Part shown: positions 38,501 through 47,987 of the stretch, in pieces
How positions within the stretch are numbered: position 1 is the stretch's first letter
Layout of the letters: each line of letters starts with the position of its first letter
From: Hippophae tibetana
Taxonomy: Eukaryota; Streptophyta; Magnoliopsida; Rosales; Elaeagnaceae
Assembly (NCBI GenBank): GCA_037013495.1
Contig: CM072812.1
Coordinates: forward strand, 71,121,340-71,185,339
Direction: 5' to 3'
Length of the DNA stretch: 64,000 nt
Made by a program: the position numbers and the translations under genes
The notes under the pieces: generated by a model
What the model was told of the DNA's origin: nothing
What the model saw: the letters and a program-made list of their open reading frames with translations, nothing else
Databases searched by the model: none

Positions 38501-41500
38501 ACCATAAGAGGAAATGAGCACCCACCAACACAATGACAAACGAAGAATGATAAGTGCGACACACGACAATAAATTAAACCACCAGCCTAATAATATATAT
38601 TAAAAAACAATAAAATCGAACTGAAAACATGCTAGAATCAGCATATCACTTAAACCCGGAGGGACGATCACACATAGGCAAGATCATATCTAATAATAAA
38701 AAATAAAGCAAAAACCATACCAAAACTCACCAAAGTTAGATCTAACCATTATTAACTGAGACTTTCACCAGAAATCTCGCAAAGAGGATCTGGGAATCCA
38801 AAAATTGCGACAGAGGATGATATGGTTCTGGAAATTGCATTGTGGGTGGCAACTGGTGCTGAAAATCATGTTGGGTGTGACGATACAGGCTAGGAACCAC
38901 GTTGGGAGTGACAAGTAGGGCTGAAAACCACGTTAGGGTGGTGACAAGGGCTGAAAACCACGTTAGGGTGGTGACAAGGGCTGGAAACCACGCTGGGGTG
39001 GTGACAAGGAAGTGGGAACAAAGGTTGGCTTTTCGAGAGGGTATAATATATATATATATAACTGAGCATATAAAATAACTAAACTACCCTTAGTATTAAC
39101 ATAATACAAGATCTTTTAGTTTCACAAGCCATTAACATGGAAGTGAATGTTTCAAATGCTATAGCTCCATCACGTAGAAACATACAATTTTGATCAATTC
39201 ATCAAATAAAAACAAATCTATAACTTTTACCCAAATTAAGTCATTTATTTTATAATCCTAGTGAAAATTACTACATTATCCCTGCATGCGAAGCAAGATT
39301 CCTGAAAAATGCAATATATGTCATACTATAAAAGGGTAAGAACAAGTCATATGGATGAAAATTACATGCCCCTTATATGATCACATCCATTGAATAATCT
39401 AGCATGTGGTACAAGTCAAATACTAAGGGATCAAGAGTATAGAAAGCAAGTGATGCCTAGAATAAGTAAAGGTCCCTTGGAAGTTGGAAGAGACATCAAT
39501 TAGTTCCAAATGTATCATTCAACTAGTGCAAAAACACTCAATAGGTGATAAGTCCGAGCCTCTCTCTATTCCATAAGCTTGTTTCAATTCTCTTTTGAAC
39601 TTACTGTAAAAGAGATGAATGTTGCAAAGATGCATAAAACTTACCCTATCTAAAGCCATGACTGTTGCAAAGATGCATAAAACTTACCCTATCTAAAGCC
39701 ATGACTGCTGGAAGCTTTCTTCCTTTGAGAAACTCCCATACAACTGAAGCATTGAAGATCATATTGAAAACTGAGATGGAACTTGATTTACTTGCTACTG
39801 CTTTACATGCCACATTCCCAATGACAGTGATATTGCAATTTCTCTTACTCAGCTGATTGAGCACTTGAACAAGTTTAGAGGCTCCAGTTTTGCAGTCACT
39901 CTTATGAAATTGCACTGGACCAATCCATATAGTTTTCTGGAACACATTTAGAGGGATAAAGTATCAGTCAGTTCCAACTAGGAAGAGAACTGTAACAAAA
40001 TAACTAAATGGTTAATGTAAAAGCAGTAAATGATAATGTACATTATGAAATTGTTGAAATCCCAAGAATTTAGGGATTTGATCATGTTAATTAATCAGGA
40101 GATCAACTTTTATTGTGTGCATTATAAAGATATTGCAATAGTTTAATGAGAAATATTTGTATTAATTATTACGGGATTTATTTCCTTTTCTACTTAACCT
40201 AGTCTCTATAAAATATGTATTAGGATCAATTATAAATTCATAGCAATACAGTAATACAAACTTTGTTTCAACTCCTTAATTATTTATAAATGGAATCAGA
40301 GCTTTGGGTCATCCTAACCTAGCTTTTTCCATGGCTGAAAAAGTTTCCAATCAAGAGTTAGAGACATCTTTTGAACATCTAGAAATTCAAAACCTATCCC
40401 CACTTTGAATTCCAGTGGATTGGACAATTCATCTTTGCAATACAACGTTGAAAAATTCAATAGAAAAAATTACAGAGAATGGATACAATCAGAAAAATTG
40501 ATTATCAATGGAAAAGGGAAAATGGGGGTATATGACTAGAGAAACGAGAAAACCCGACTAGACCAACGCATGCACTCTACGATGATGGAGCTTGGAAAAC
40601 TCCATAATGATTGATGGTTCATCAACACCATGTTACCGACGATAGGAAAAACTTATCTTTTTCTGCCGATAGTGAGAGAAGTTAGGCATACGTGAGACGT
40701 TCTCTAATGGAAAAGATCCTTTTAAAATTTTCAAGTAAAAAAACTCGATTATGGCAAATTAAACAAGGTGATAAAGAGCTAATTGAATATTACATAGAAA
40801 AAGTGGCTCTTTGGCAAGAAATCGATTTGTGTTTAGGGAAGCAATGAGAATGCCCCGATGACAATGTCCGTTACCAAAAAAGGTAAAAAAAGGCGAGTGT
40901 TTGAGTTCCTAGTTAAGCTAAATCAAGAACTCGATGAAGTGTGACGAAGAGTACTGGGAGAAAACCCCTACATTCTGATGGCGAAGTATTCTCGAAAGTT
41001 CACCGAGAAGATAATCACCGACGAGTCATAGTTGAAACAGATGCCACCGATATTGGTGGACTTGGATTGTCAAAGGAGGTCTCGACTCTCAACATTGGAG
41101 GCTAGAATGCAAGAAATGATATCTCGACAAGGGGTGACTTCTTCACCTTATGGATAGGGCCTTAGACCTGGTGGGCTTAGGCTTGAGCCTGAAAATGGGA
41201 TGTATACATCACCTAGTAGGACTTCTTTAGAAAACCAAATTAAAGGAAATTTTAAATTTCTGCGGCACCTAGTAAGTTTGTATAGAAAATCCAATTAGAG
41301 GAGGATTTGGGCTTTATGATCCCTCAACAAATTTAGCCCATAATACATAAAACAAGAGCAGGCCCAAACACAATGAAAAAAATGTGTGGCAAATTGAAAG
41401 TTGAGGCAGAACAAGATACTAAGATATCAAGTGTTAACTGAACAACAAAAATCATCTGGTAACTCAATTTCAAGGGGAGCATTTAACCCTGAACAACTGG

Positions 41501-44500
41501 ATCAACTTTGCAAACTTTTTTCGAGTATCCAAAACTCTGGTTAGTCCTCCACAAATGTTTCTTCAGCTTCACTAGCTCACAAAGGTAATTATCTAAGTAC
41601 TCTAGTTACCACTTCACAAACCAAAAACCCATGCATTATTGACTCTTGTACGTTAGATCATATGACTAATGTCGATCTCTTATATACTTCTTACTCATCA
41701 TGTGCTAGTAATTTTAAAGTAAAAATAGCATATGGATATCTCTCATATGTTACAGGCAAAGAATAGCTCTATTTTACTTTAAATATGTCCTTCATGTCTC
41801 AAATTTATCATATAATTTTATATTTGTTAGTTAGTTAACAAAAGACTCACATGGCTATGCAAAGTTAGTTCCATCTAACTGTGTCTTATAGGACTTGTCA
41901 TTGAGGAAGACAATTGGTAGTACTAGAAAGTGTAAAGAATTCTACTACTTTGATGATGCCATTGTAAATTAATGTGGTCAAATTACAAGTTATGATTCTA
42001 TATCTATGTGTAAGGACATTAAAATATTGTTATGAAATTATAGAACGAGTCATCCTAATTTTCAGTACTTGAAAAATTTACTTCCATTCTATATTTCAAA
42101 TAAAACAGTTAATTTTCAGTGAAGTTCGTAAACTTGCAAAACATTAGCGTACTTCTTTTTCGAAAGTTCAATACAAAACATACAAACTCTTTACTATAAT
42201 CCATAGTGGCGTATAGACTCGTACCAAGTAGTTTGCCACCTTTATTAATGATCATACCCAGGTTTGTTCTATTTGTTGAAAGAAAAGATTGAAATTCGTG
42301 ATGTTTTTATTAATTTTCATTTAATGATATAAATATAATTCCAAACACAAATTTAAATACTCTAGACTAATAAAGGGATAGAATATTTCAACAATTCCTT
42401 GGGAAACTATCTACAAAAATATGGGACAGTACACCAAAGTTCTTGTATTCATACTCCCTGACAAAATAGGATTTTTGAACAAAAAATACACTTTCTTAAA
42501 GTATCCCAAGCATTGATGTTCACTATGAACATACCTAAACAATTATGAGGGTGCTATTTTAACCTCAACTTACCTCATCAATCGGATGCCTAGTCGAGTT
42601 CTTTCATTTAAAAAACCACTTCAACAACTCCAAAAGCCTTCCCAACATCCCACCTTTAGATCCAAGGGCTATTAAATGTGTATTTATTGGATACCCCCTA
42701 ACTCAAAAGGATACAAATGTTATGATTCTTCTACAAATAAGAGGATTGTTAACCTTGTATTACTTTTTTCTAGTAACTCCCTGCTACTAAAAGCCCTCTT
42801 TTCAGAGGAAAAACTAAAAGCCCTCTTTTCAGAGGAAAAACTTGAAAGAAGATAGCTATTTTGGCCAGTATTTGGACTTAGGTTATACTCTTCCAAAGTC
42901 ATCTAATCCATATGAATTCACTAATAATATTGCACCTGAAAAAGAGTTTCTTACACCTTATGTCCTGGAAGAAGCACTAAAGCTGAATTTAAGAATATGG
43001 CACTAGGAATATGTGAGATATTATGGCTAAAAAATCTCTTAAATGAACTCCATATTACAATAAAGTCTCTAGTCAAACTTTACTGCGATAAGAAAACAGC
43101 CATTAATATTTCTCTTAATCCAGTTCAACATGACAAAATCAAGCATGTGGAAGTGGTACGACATTTCATCAAAAAAATGAACATGGGACTACTTGCATGA
43201 CCTATGTCCCAACAAAGGAACAAACTACTGATATCTTCACTAGCCAAACTTCGATGATTTTATTCGCAAGTTGGATATGATTAATAATTATAATCCAACT
43301 TGAAGGGAATGTTGAAATCCTAAGAAATTAAGGATTTGATCCTGTTAATTAATTAGGATATCAAGTTTTATTGTGTGCATATTACAATAGTTTAACAGAG
43401 AATATTTGTATTAAGAGATTTATTTCCTTTTCTACTTAACTTAGTCTCACTATTAATATATAGTAAGATTAATTGTAAATTCATACCGATACAATAATAC
43501 AAACTTTCAATTTTAATTCCTTAATTATTTATACAGGAATCTTTAATGGAAGACTTCAATAAGGAGTATGATTAACTATTTTTTTTATGAAAAGGAAAAT
43601 ACATCCCTTATGAATATCATCTAATTAGACTTTGTCAAAACTTTCAAACAGCATAAAAAATTTCACTGTTAGAATGATAAGTCATATTCAGGTATTAGAG
43701 ATTGTACGTAAAACATATTGCTTCTATAGGTAGATTAAGCATGTCTATAGAAATTTTGGATTAATACCAAACTACAACCAACTATTTCTATGTTCATTGC
43801 ATTGGTAGTAGCCATTAAATTCTAATTAAAACCAATGTCTGTAACGATATAGGTGTGCCTGCATAACCCAATCAGCCCTTACAAATACTAACTTGGCCAC
43901 CTTAGTTGTCGAAAGGAGAATGGTATGGGTAAAGCTAAACCTAAAAGTAATTCTGTGTTATAAGAGTGCTCAAAATATTTAGTGTACCTTGCATTTTGAA
44001 AGCAAGCAGTTTACTTCATCCAACGATACAGGCCCAATATCAAAGGGTATCCACCCTAAATTCAAAAAACAATCAAATGTCATGTTTATTGATAGAAAAA
44101 GGAAAACTTCCATAAATTTATTCCTTTTGAAAGCACCAGGCAATAGTTGCAGCATTAGAAAAGCAAAACCATTATCATGCAGAAATGGCTATTTATCATT
44201 GTTTGCAGGTAATCTGGTTTAAAATTACAAATTAAAAAGGGCAGGGGAGGATCTATCATGCATCAATGAAAGAGATAAGTGGAAAGGAGAATCATATGTT
44301 TCTCCTACTATGTTGGTTGTGTGAGCATGTAACTCAAGTTTAGCAACATGTATAAAAGTTGCTTCCACAAAGATTTGGTCAGCAACTAAGGATTAAAAAA
44401 AAGATTTAAAAAATAAACTGAAATGATAACGGCAATGATAATGTAAACTAAATATATTTCTGCAGCAAAAACTACATTATAGCAATTTATCTGACCCAAA

Positions 44501-47021
44501 AGAAAACTACATGATAAAAACTTCAAAATATGTGACTGAACTGAGACATATATTGGATGATTAAGAAAATAAAATTTAGACTACCACACGGAAAAATTAT
44601 GAAAACAAATTTGAAAGAGCACATTTTTCTAGGGCTTATCAATCTCAAAAGCACCATCTAGAATCCCACTTCAAACTCACCATCTAGAATCCCATTTCAA
44701 ACTCACCATATAGAATACCATCAGCAGGAAATATCTCCAATTTCCCTGGAAAACAGTCATTCTTGCACAAGAAATCTTTTGGACAAAGAATTTGAACATT
44801 TCTACTGCTAGCAAACTGAACTATATTGAACGCTTCTTTAACTGCCCCACGTTCAAACAAATATGGAGGAATAGTAAACCCTAAGGCATGCATTATTTGA
44901 AAAGACATCATTCCGACAAAGACTAACCCATCACACAGGGAAGCCAGAAAATGCAAGGCATCTGATTTATCAAGGAGATTGCCCCCTCCAACCTGCAGAA
45001 GAGAAAAGAGCATACCAAAAAAAATTAAAAGACAAGAAGACAGTAAGTAATCATAATACGTACAAAGACCAAGGAAATTGATTTATAAGCATCAATAGCA
45101 AAAGGACAGACAATTGCCACATAAGGTCTTATATTGCTCTCCACAGCCTTTTTAAGTTGAGAAAGGCTCTCCTCAAAGTGAAAACCAGCTATACATGCAT
45201 AGCAAAAGCGAGTAACACCGACAGTGGATGCAAGAACTCTGTGAGGCTGGGAAAACGAATCATTAACAAATATTTCAACTCCAGATGCTAATGCTTCAGC
45301 AAATTCTGAACAATTAGCAACTTCCCCTTTAATCTCAAAGATATTCTCGTAAAAAATAATATCAGATTTTTCAAAGGCTTCTCTCTGTGATAACCCACAA
45401 GAAGAAATCCTTCGTACAGGAAGAACTTTATAGTTAAGCGCGGATGACAGGAAATCTGTAATACTGAGATAATAAATTAATAAAGATGGCATAAAAATGT
45501 CATGCAACTAAAACTATCATTGAAAAATTTATCTAAGTGCAATAATTGAAAAAAAAAACAACAAAGTGAGACACAACAATTTATTGTGATTTAGCAAGTT
45601 GCCTACATTATGTGAGACCCAAATGTCCACAGACAAAATAATTTGGTTAGAAAAAGACATACTCAACCATTCAGCCCAAAACCCAAGTAACCCAATTTTT
45701 TTCTCACTTTTCATGGTAACAATCTTAAATCACAATACACTCTTAGCATACTCTCTGGAACTAAAATAACTACACAACTGACTACACACTAAAAGATCAA
45801 TTATTTTAGTATACACCACGGAGGACTCTTATGAAACGCATGACCACACCAGCAGATCTCTTCTCCTTTTCCAATTCAAGCTTGGACAAGCATAAAAACC
45901 ACAATAACAGAACCCACGTGTCACTTCACGTACTCACCATATCACATCTTAGAACCACACTACAATGCCACTCCTAAAGCATCAAGATCAGTACACACTC
46001 AACTATTTAACAAGAAGATGGTTTTATTTTAGTCCATTATAGTTGTGAACTCTTCTTTTCAAGTTCTTCAGCTTCAATGGCCATCCTAGAACAAATGAAA
46101 TGTAGTAGCTCCCTTTTAGTTCAACATAAACCACTTTATTCAATTATCTTCAACATATACAGCTTGATAAAAAATTCAGCTAATTAGTGATAACAGCTCC
46201 CTATTTCAGTGAAGCAAGTCAATTATTCCCCAAGAAAGAATATATGTAATAAAATTCTCAAATTCATTCATATCCTTGCTCTTGTAAATGTTCCAAGAGA
46301 AGTATAAACTAAATGTTAAGAAAAATGAAATTGGAATAAATCAGAAGCAAGATTATACAATAACCTGCAATATACTCCACAGAAAACAGCTTCAAATCAT
46401 TTTTTATTCTCCAGCCACTCACTAAAATTATTTTAGCACCAGCTTCATGTAAGTACTTAATGGTATGCAGAGCACTGGAAGCTGATTGAACATCTTGATC
46501 AATATTGTCCCGAAGCAAAATGGTAGAATCAAACCTTACTAAGACAATTTTTCCAAAGAGCTCATCTTTGGGAAATTCTCTAAGAGTTTGTACGCAAGGA
46601 AAGGGATCCAATTCTCCTCCATTACAATCAGAAACCTAATTAGGAAAAGCCCAATTTTCACATGAATGCAAACCCAACAGACATAAACCAAAACTTTATT
46701 TCTAAAACTTAGATACAATACCTTATATTTGAGCAACTTTTCATTCCCAGTATGGCTAGCTCCCCCACCACTGCCTGCCAAGATTCAATTTGAAAGTTAC
46801 ACAAAAAGATAATAAAAAAGTAAAAAAATACTGTACTTTCGAGAACCAATTGGTTTCAATTATAAACCTTGTAGAGCTGATTGAACTCTGTGATATTTCA
46901 GAACTTGGAAACGCTTTCGAATATACGAACATGAACTGCAACGCTGCGGCTTGGGGAAGTCATGGTTGCTCAAGTTGTGGAAAAATATTGCTTCTTGATG
47001 TATATTCAGAAACAAACCCAT
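29546..47021 (-). CDS. degenerate phosphoglycerate kinase fused to TrmB-type tRNA (guanine-N7) methyltransferase
   Basis: TrmB enzymes methylate N7 of guanine 46 in tRNA using S-adenosylmethionine. Thirteen minus-strand exons fit: 47021-46868, 46774-46722, 46635-46365, 45455-45112, 44992-44707, 44055-43988, 39936-39688, 31648-31573, 30993-30917, 30832-30783, 30579-30495, 30071-29973, 29767-29546. They sum to 2034 nt (677 residues plus stop) and every phase fits. Residues 1-51 are rich in Arg, Lys and Ser (RCSSCSYIRKRFQ), a likely plastid transit peptide. Residues 70-475 follow the PGK fold (KIVLVRFDSTILL, RPYVAIVGGGN, KTIWIGPVQF, LKGRKLPAVMALDR), but the DxN motif, the GGAK lysine and the GGGD/TGGGAS nucleotide loops are replaced, so kinase activity is unlikely. 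Residues 476-677 hold SAM motif I (VVDIGSGNG, 495-503), FLGIEIN, CPNPDFNKPEHRWRMLQRS and the TrmB C-terminus (ENPFGVQSDWERHVLD). Exon 4's donor (GTCTGT) is weak. Introns 6 and 7 carry copia elements. Only expression data can prove that the two halves are joined. Confidence 0.85.
31794..31973 (-). repeat. 3' LTR of the intron-7 copia element
   Basis: On the minus strand it opens TGTTGAAATATTTGAAATTC and ends CTATTCCA. A purine-rich tract (AATTTGAGAGAAAG) lies just inside, at 31974-31990. Confidence 0.7.
31975..34400 (-). pseudogene. copia integrase, reverse transcriptase and RNase H remnants
   Basis: 34112-34336 carries TPQQNGIAEHKNKHLL and ARTLMFTINMP from the integrase. In broken frames between 33400 and 32550 are RT pieces, including a reading of QRKYILDILTETG near 32660. 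RNase H shows FTDADWVGLVEDRRSTIGYC near 32400-32430 and KEQTDIFTKGSHRPNFDDF near 32020-32080. Stops are frequent throughout. A 47-bp tandem duplication lies at 33527-33620. Confidence 0.75.
33527..33620. repeat. 47-bp tandem duplication in copia pol
   Basis: Units 33527-33573 and 33574-33620 start TGGATTCAGAGTTACCTG and differ at two positions. It lies inside the decayed intron-7 copia element. Confidence 0.9.
34900..35626 (-). pseudogene. copia gag and protease remnants
   Basis: 35420-35626 gives MEDLLASNKSK, then LSVEKVNCRNFKEWAKL and INGKGKLGYLT, the N-terminal part of a copia gag. 34900-35133 gives KKKIPWIVDYGASDYM, the protease motif with Tyr where Ser is usual (DYGAS for DSGAS), followed by a gag-pre-integrase-like stretch. 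The middle of gag (35134-35419) has no open frame. Confidence 0.75.
35628..35639 (-). other. primer binding site of the intron-7 copia element
   Basis: The minus strand reads TGGTATTGGAGC, a variant of the copia initiator tRNA-Met site TGGTATCAGAGC, next to the LTR that starts at 35642. Confidence 0.75.
36140..38501 (-). pseudogene. copia RNase H, integrase, protease and gag remnants
   Basis: 36140-36450 holds the RNase H C-terminus. 36500-36679 holds SCVQTSQQNGTTEDKNRYLL of the integrase. 37197-37440 holds WTIDLGAISYMTG (protease, DLGA for DSGA) and the following gag-pre-integrase region. 37600-38501 is gag, from MVDPLILVPITVSS through NNMEV-like pieces to LEYSHLKQTILASDQ, then an expanded repeat and a Gly/Arg/His-rich tail (GRGHGFQFGRCRGHD). 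Frameshifts and stops are scattered through all parts. Confidence 0.7.
37832..37975 (-). repeat. six tandem 24-bp repeats within gag
   Basis: The unit is close to GCAAATCACCCAAGCATAAG + CAAA on the plus strand, six copies with few changes. Read in the gag frame on the minus strand it gives eight-residue units such as AYAWVMRS, AYAWVICF and GYAWVMRS. The length of three times eight keeps the frame, so the array is an in-frame expansion of one gag motif. Confidence 0.9.
38856..39008. repeat. 30-bp tandem repeats in the copia leader
   Basis: Three near-identical units of GGCTGAAAACCACGTTAGGG + TGGTGACAAG begin at 38919, 38949 and 38979, with two more diverged units before them. It lies between the gag start and the presumed 5' LTR. 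It is GC-rich compared with its surroundings. Confidence 0.85.
39621..39706. repeat. perfect 43-bp tandem duplication across the exon 7 splice donor
   Basis: 39621-39663 and 39664-39706 are identical. Each contains the end of PGK exon 7 (coding for MALDR) and the donor GTAAGTT. The copy at 39664-39706 carries the exon end that keeps phase; use of the other donor would add 43 nt and shift the frame. Confidence 0.95.
40291..40302 (+). other. primer binding site of the intron-6 copia element
   Basis: TGGAATCAGAGC follows directly after the 5' LTR and differs by one base from the initiator tRNA-Met site TGGTATCAGAGC. Confidence 0.85.
40331..43260 (+). pseudogene. copia gag, protease, integrase and RNase H remnants
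   Basis: Gag starts at the ATG at 40331 and includes YNVEKFNRKNYREWIQSEKL and INGKGKMGVYD, then, after stops, FEFLVKLNQELDEV. Protease and gag-pre-integrase lie at 41620-41720 (CIIDSCTLDHMTN, with Cys for Gly in the active-site triad). Integrase pieces occur near 42420-42560 (FTMNIPKQL). RNase H is at 42985-43200 (EILWLKNLLNELHI, KLYCDKKTAINIS, DKIKHVEVVRHFIKK). The RT domain is missing, and stops are dense. Confidence 0.8.
42787..42840. repeat. 27-bp tandem duplication
   Basis: Two identical units of CTAAAAGCCCTCTTTTCAGA + GGAAAAA, inside the intron-6 copia element. The core CCTCTTTTCAGAGG can form a small hairpin. Confidence 0.9.
44652..44708. repeat. 26-bp tandem units across the exon 5 splice donor
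   Basis: Units start at 44652, 44678 and 44704 (CACCATCTAGAATCCCA..., one or two changes each; the last runs into the exon). The unit spans the exon 5 end and the GTGAGT donor, so a second GTGAGT donor is present 26 nt into the intron. The donor at 44706 keeps phase with the next exon. Confidence 0.85.
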
Positions 47022-47449
47022 TGCTCTTCACTAGCTTTCTTTCCGGCTAGCCAGCAAATTTAGCTCGAATGACCACAAGTATTCGGACAAAGATAGCTAA
47101 TCAGAAGAGCCCGTTGCTTCTTAGTTCACCTTTTATCTTCCACTGCTGCTGCCACTAGCGAGATGACAAACCATCACCCCTTAAAAAAATAAAAAAATAA
47201 AAAATAGTAATTAAATTATTTTTAAATAAATTGTATTTTATATCAATATTTATTATATAGGATATTACAATGACATTGTATTCATAAATACTAGAAGTTT
47301 ATTTTATAATTAATGAAATTATGGTTTCACTAAATTGAATTATATTTTTTTTTAAAGATAACAGAATTTACCCTCGTATCTAATAGATAAGTATTTGGTA
47401 TTAAATATGTAATAAACATACGATATAATAAATACAACTACCCGATAAG
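47022..47449 (-). promoter_or_regulatory. 5' flank of the PGK-TrmB gene
   Basis: A moderately GC-rich stretch (47022-47180) precedes the ATG at 47021 and probably holds the 5' UTR and core promoter. Beyond it the sequence turns AT-rich and then meets the gypsy LTR about 400 bases away. I cannot pick out a convincing TATA box or start site. Confidence 0.4.
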
Positions 47450-47885
47450 AATATAGCGAGGATATAGGACTCGTTTAACAAATGACCTGAGCCCAACGAG
47501 TTTGGTAGAGTGTACAAACCAGTCAACAAAAATACCTCGTTAACAAACTGTGAGATCGTTCATGTAAAGACCCGATGAAACTATGATATCCCGACGTGAT
47601 CACGGTCCTCCCTTTCCATGAGCAACCTTAATATAACGATCTTCCTTAATTTGTATATAACACTTATAACGATCTACTTTCTGTTTAAAATAGTTCGTGT
47701 ACAATGTTACTACATATGTAATCATTTACCTAGATCGCTTAATACATATCTTACCACGTATGTAAGATGTGATACATGTATATATATCCCTTAAATGAGG
47801 AGAATAAGGATCCAATTTTCATTATTCAATTTCTTATTTCTCACTAAAAATCACTAAGATCTAACACTGAAATTATCTCCAAACA
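47450..47885 (+). repeat. 5' LTR of the Tat-like element (left edge approximate)
   Basis: It ends AAATTATCTCCAAACA immediately before the PBS; the terminal stretch matches 58281-58410. The start is set where the sequence changes character near 47450 and could be off by 100 bases or more. Confidence 0.6.
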
Positions 47886-47905
47886 ATTGGCGCCGTCTGT
47901 AGGAA
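47886..47905 (+). other. primer binding site of the Tat-like element
   Basis: ATTGGCGCCGTCTGTAGGAA follows the LTR end. The TGGCGCCGTCTGTGGGAA form is typical of Tat/RIRE2 elements. Confidence 0.8.
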
Positions 47906-47987
47906 GTGCGAATCTTTTTAGTCCATCATCTAAAAATTGCTTTTATTTTAAGAGAATTTACTGGTGTTTTGATTTCCATAACTTCAA

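Larger units (their letters stand above)
35880..39010 (-). mobile_element. second Ty1/copia element in intron 7, RT deleted
   Basis: A polypurine tract (minus strand TTTTGAAGGGGAG, near 36132-36146) marks the 3' LTR boundary, with the LTR below 36131. Above it come the RNase H tail (YVKPDEQLRDILTKAI, SLCSKLGMLSIYA), integrase pieces, protease and gag, up to a gag start near 38501. Upstream of gag lies a leader with 30-bp tandem repeats. The 5' LTR and PBS are not clearly recognisable, so both ends are approximate. No reverse transcriptase lies between RNase H (about 36440) and integrase (about 36500). Confidence 0.7.
31649..39687 (-). other. 8-kb intron 7 joining the PGK and methyltransferase halves
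   Basis: The donor at 39687/39686 (AGATAGG|GTAAGTT) and the acceptor at 31649 (TTTATGCAG|GCATACC) are both good and phase 0. The intron is almost wholly made of two minus-strand copia elements, in the same sense as the gene. It separates LDR of the PGK part from AYPFKIDW of the methyltransferase part. Confidence 0.75.
40052..43535 (+). mobile_element. Ty1/copia element in intron 6 of the PGK-TrmB gene
   Basis: LTRs 40052-40290 and 43310-43535 both open TGTTGAAATCC and share TTATTGTGTGCAT and TTTCCTTTTCTACTTAAC. The PBS (40291-40302, TGGAATCAGAGC) and polypurine tract (TTGAAGGGAA, just before 43310) are in place. The bases outside are GAAAT and GGAAT, a target duplication with one mismatch. 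The element is opposite in sense to the gene. The internal part is short, about 3.0 kb, and lacks RT. Confidence 0.9.

Noticed and set aside
31649..39687. Two separate genes (PGK-like and TrmB-like) rather than one fusion
   Set aside because: The donor at 39687 and acceptor at 31649 match in phase, no stop or start marks a boundary, and the whole set of exons sums to a multiple of three. Still open to test by cDNA.
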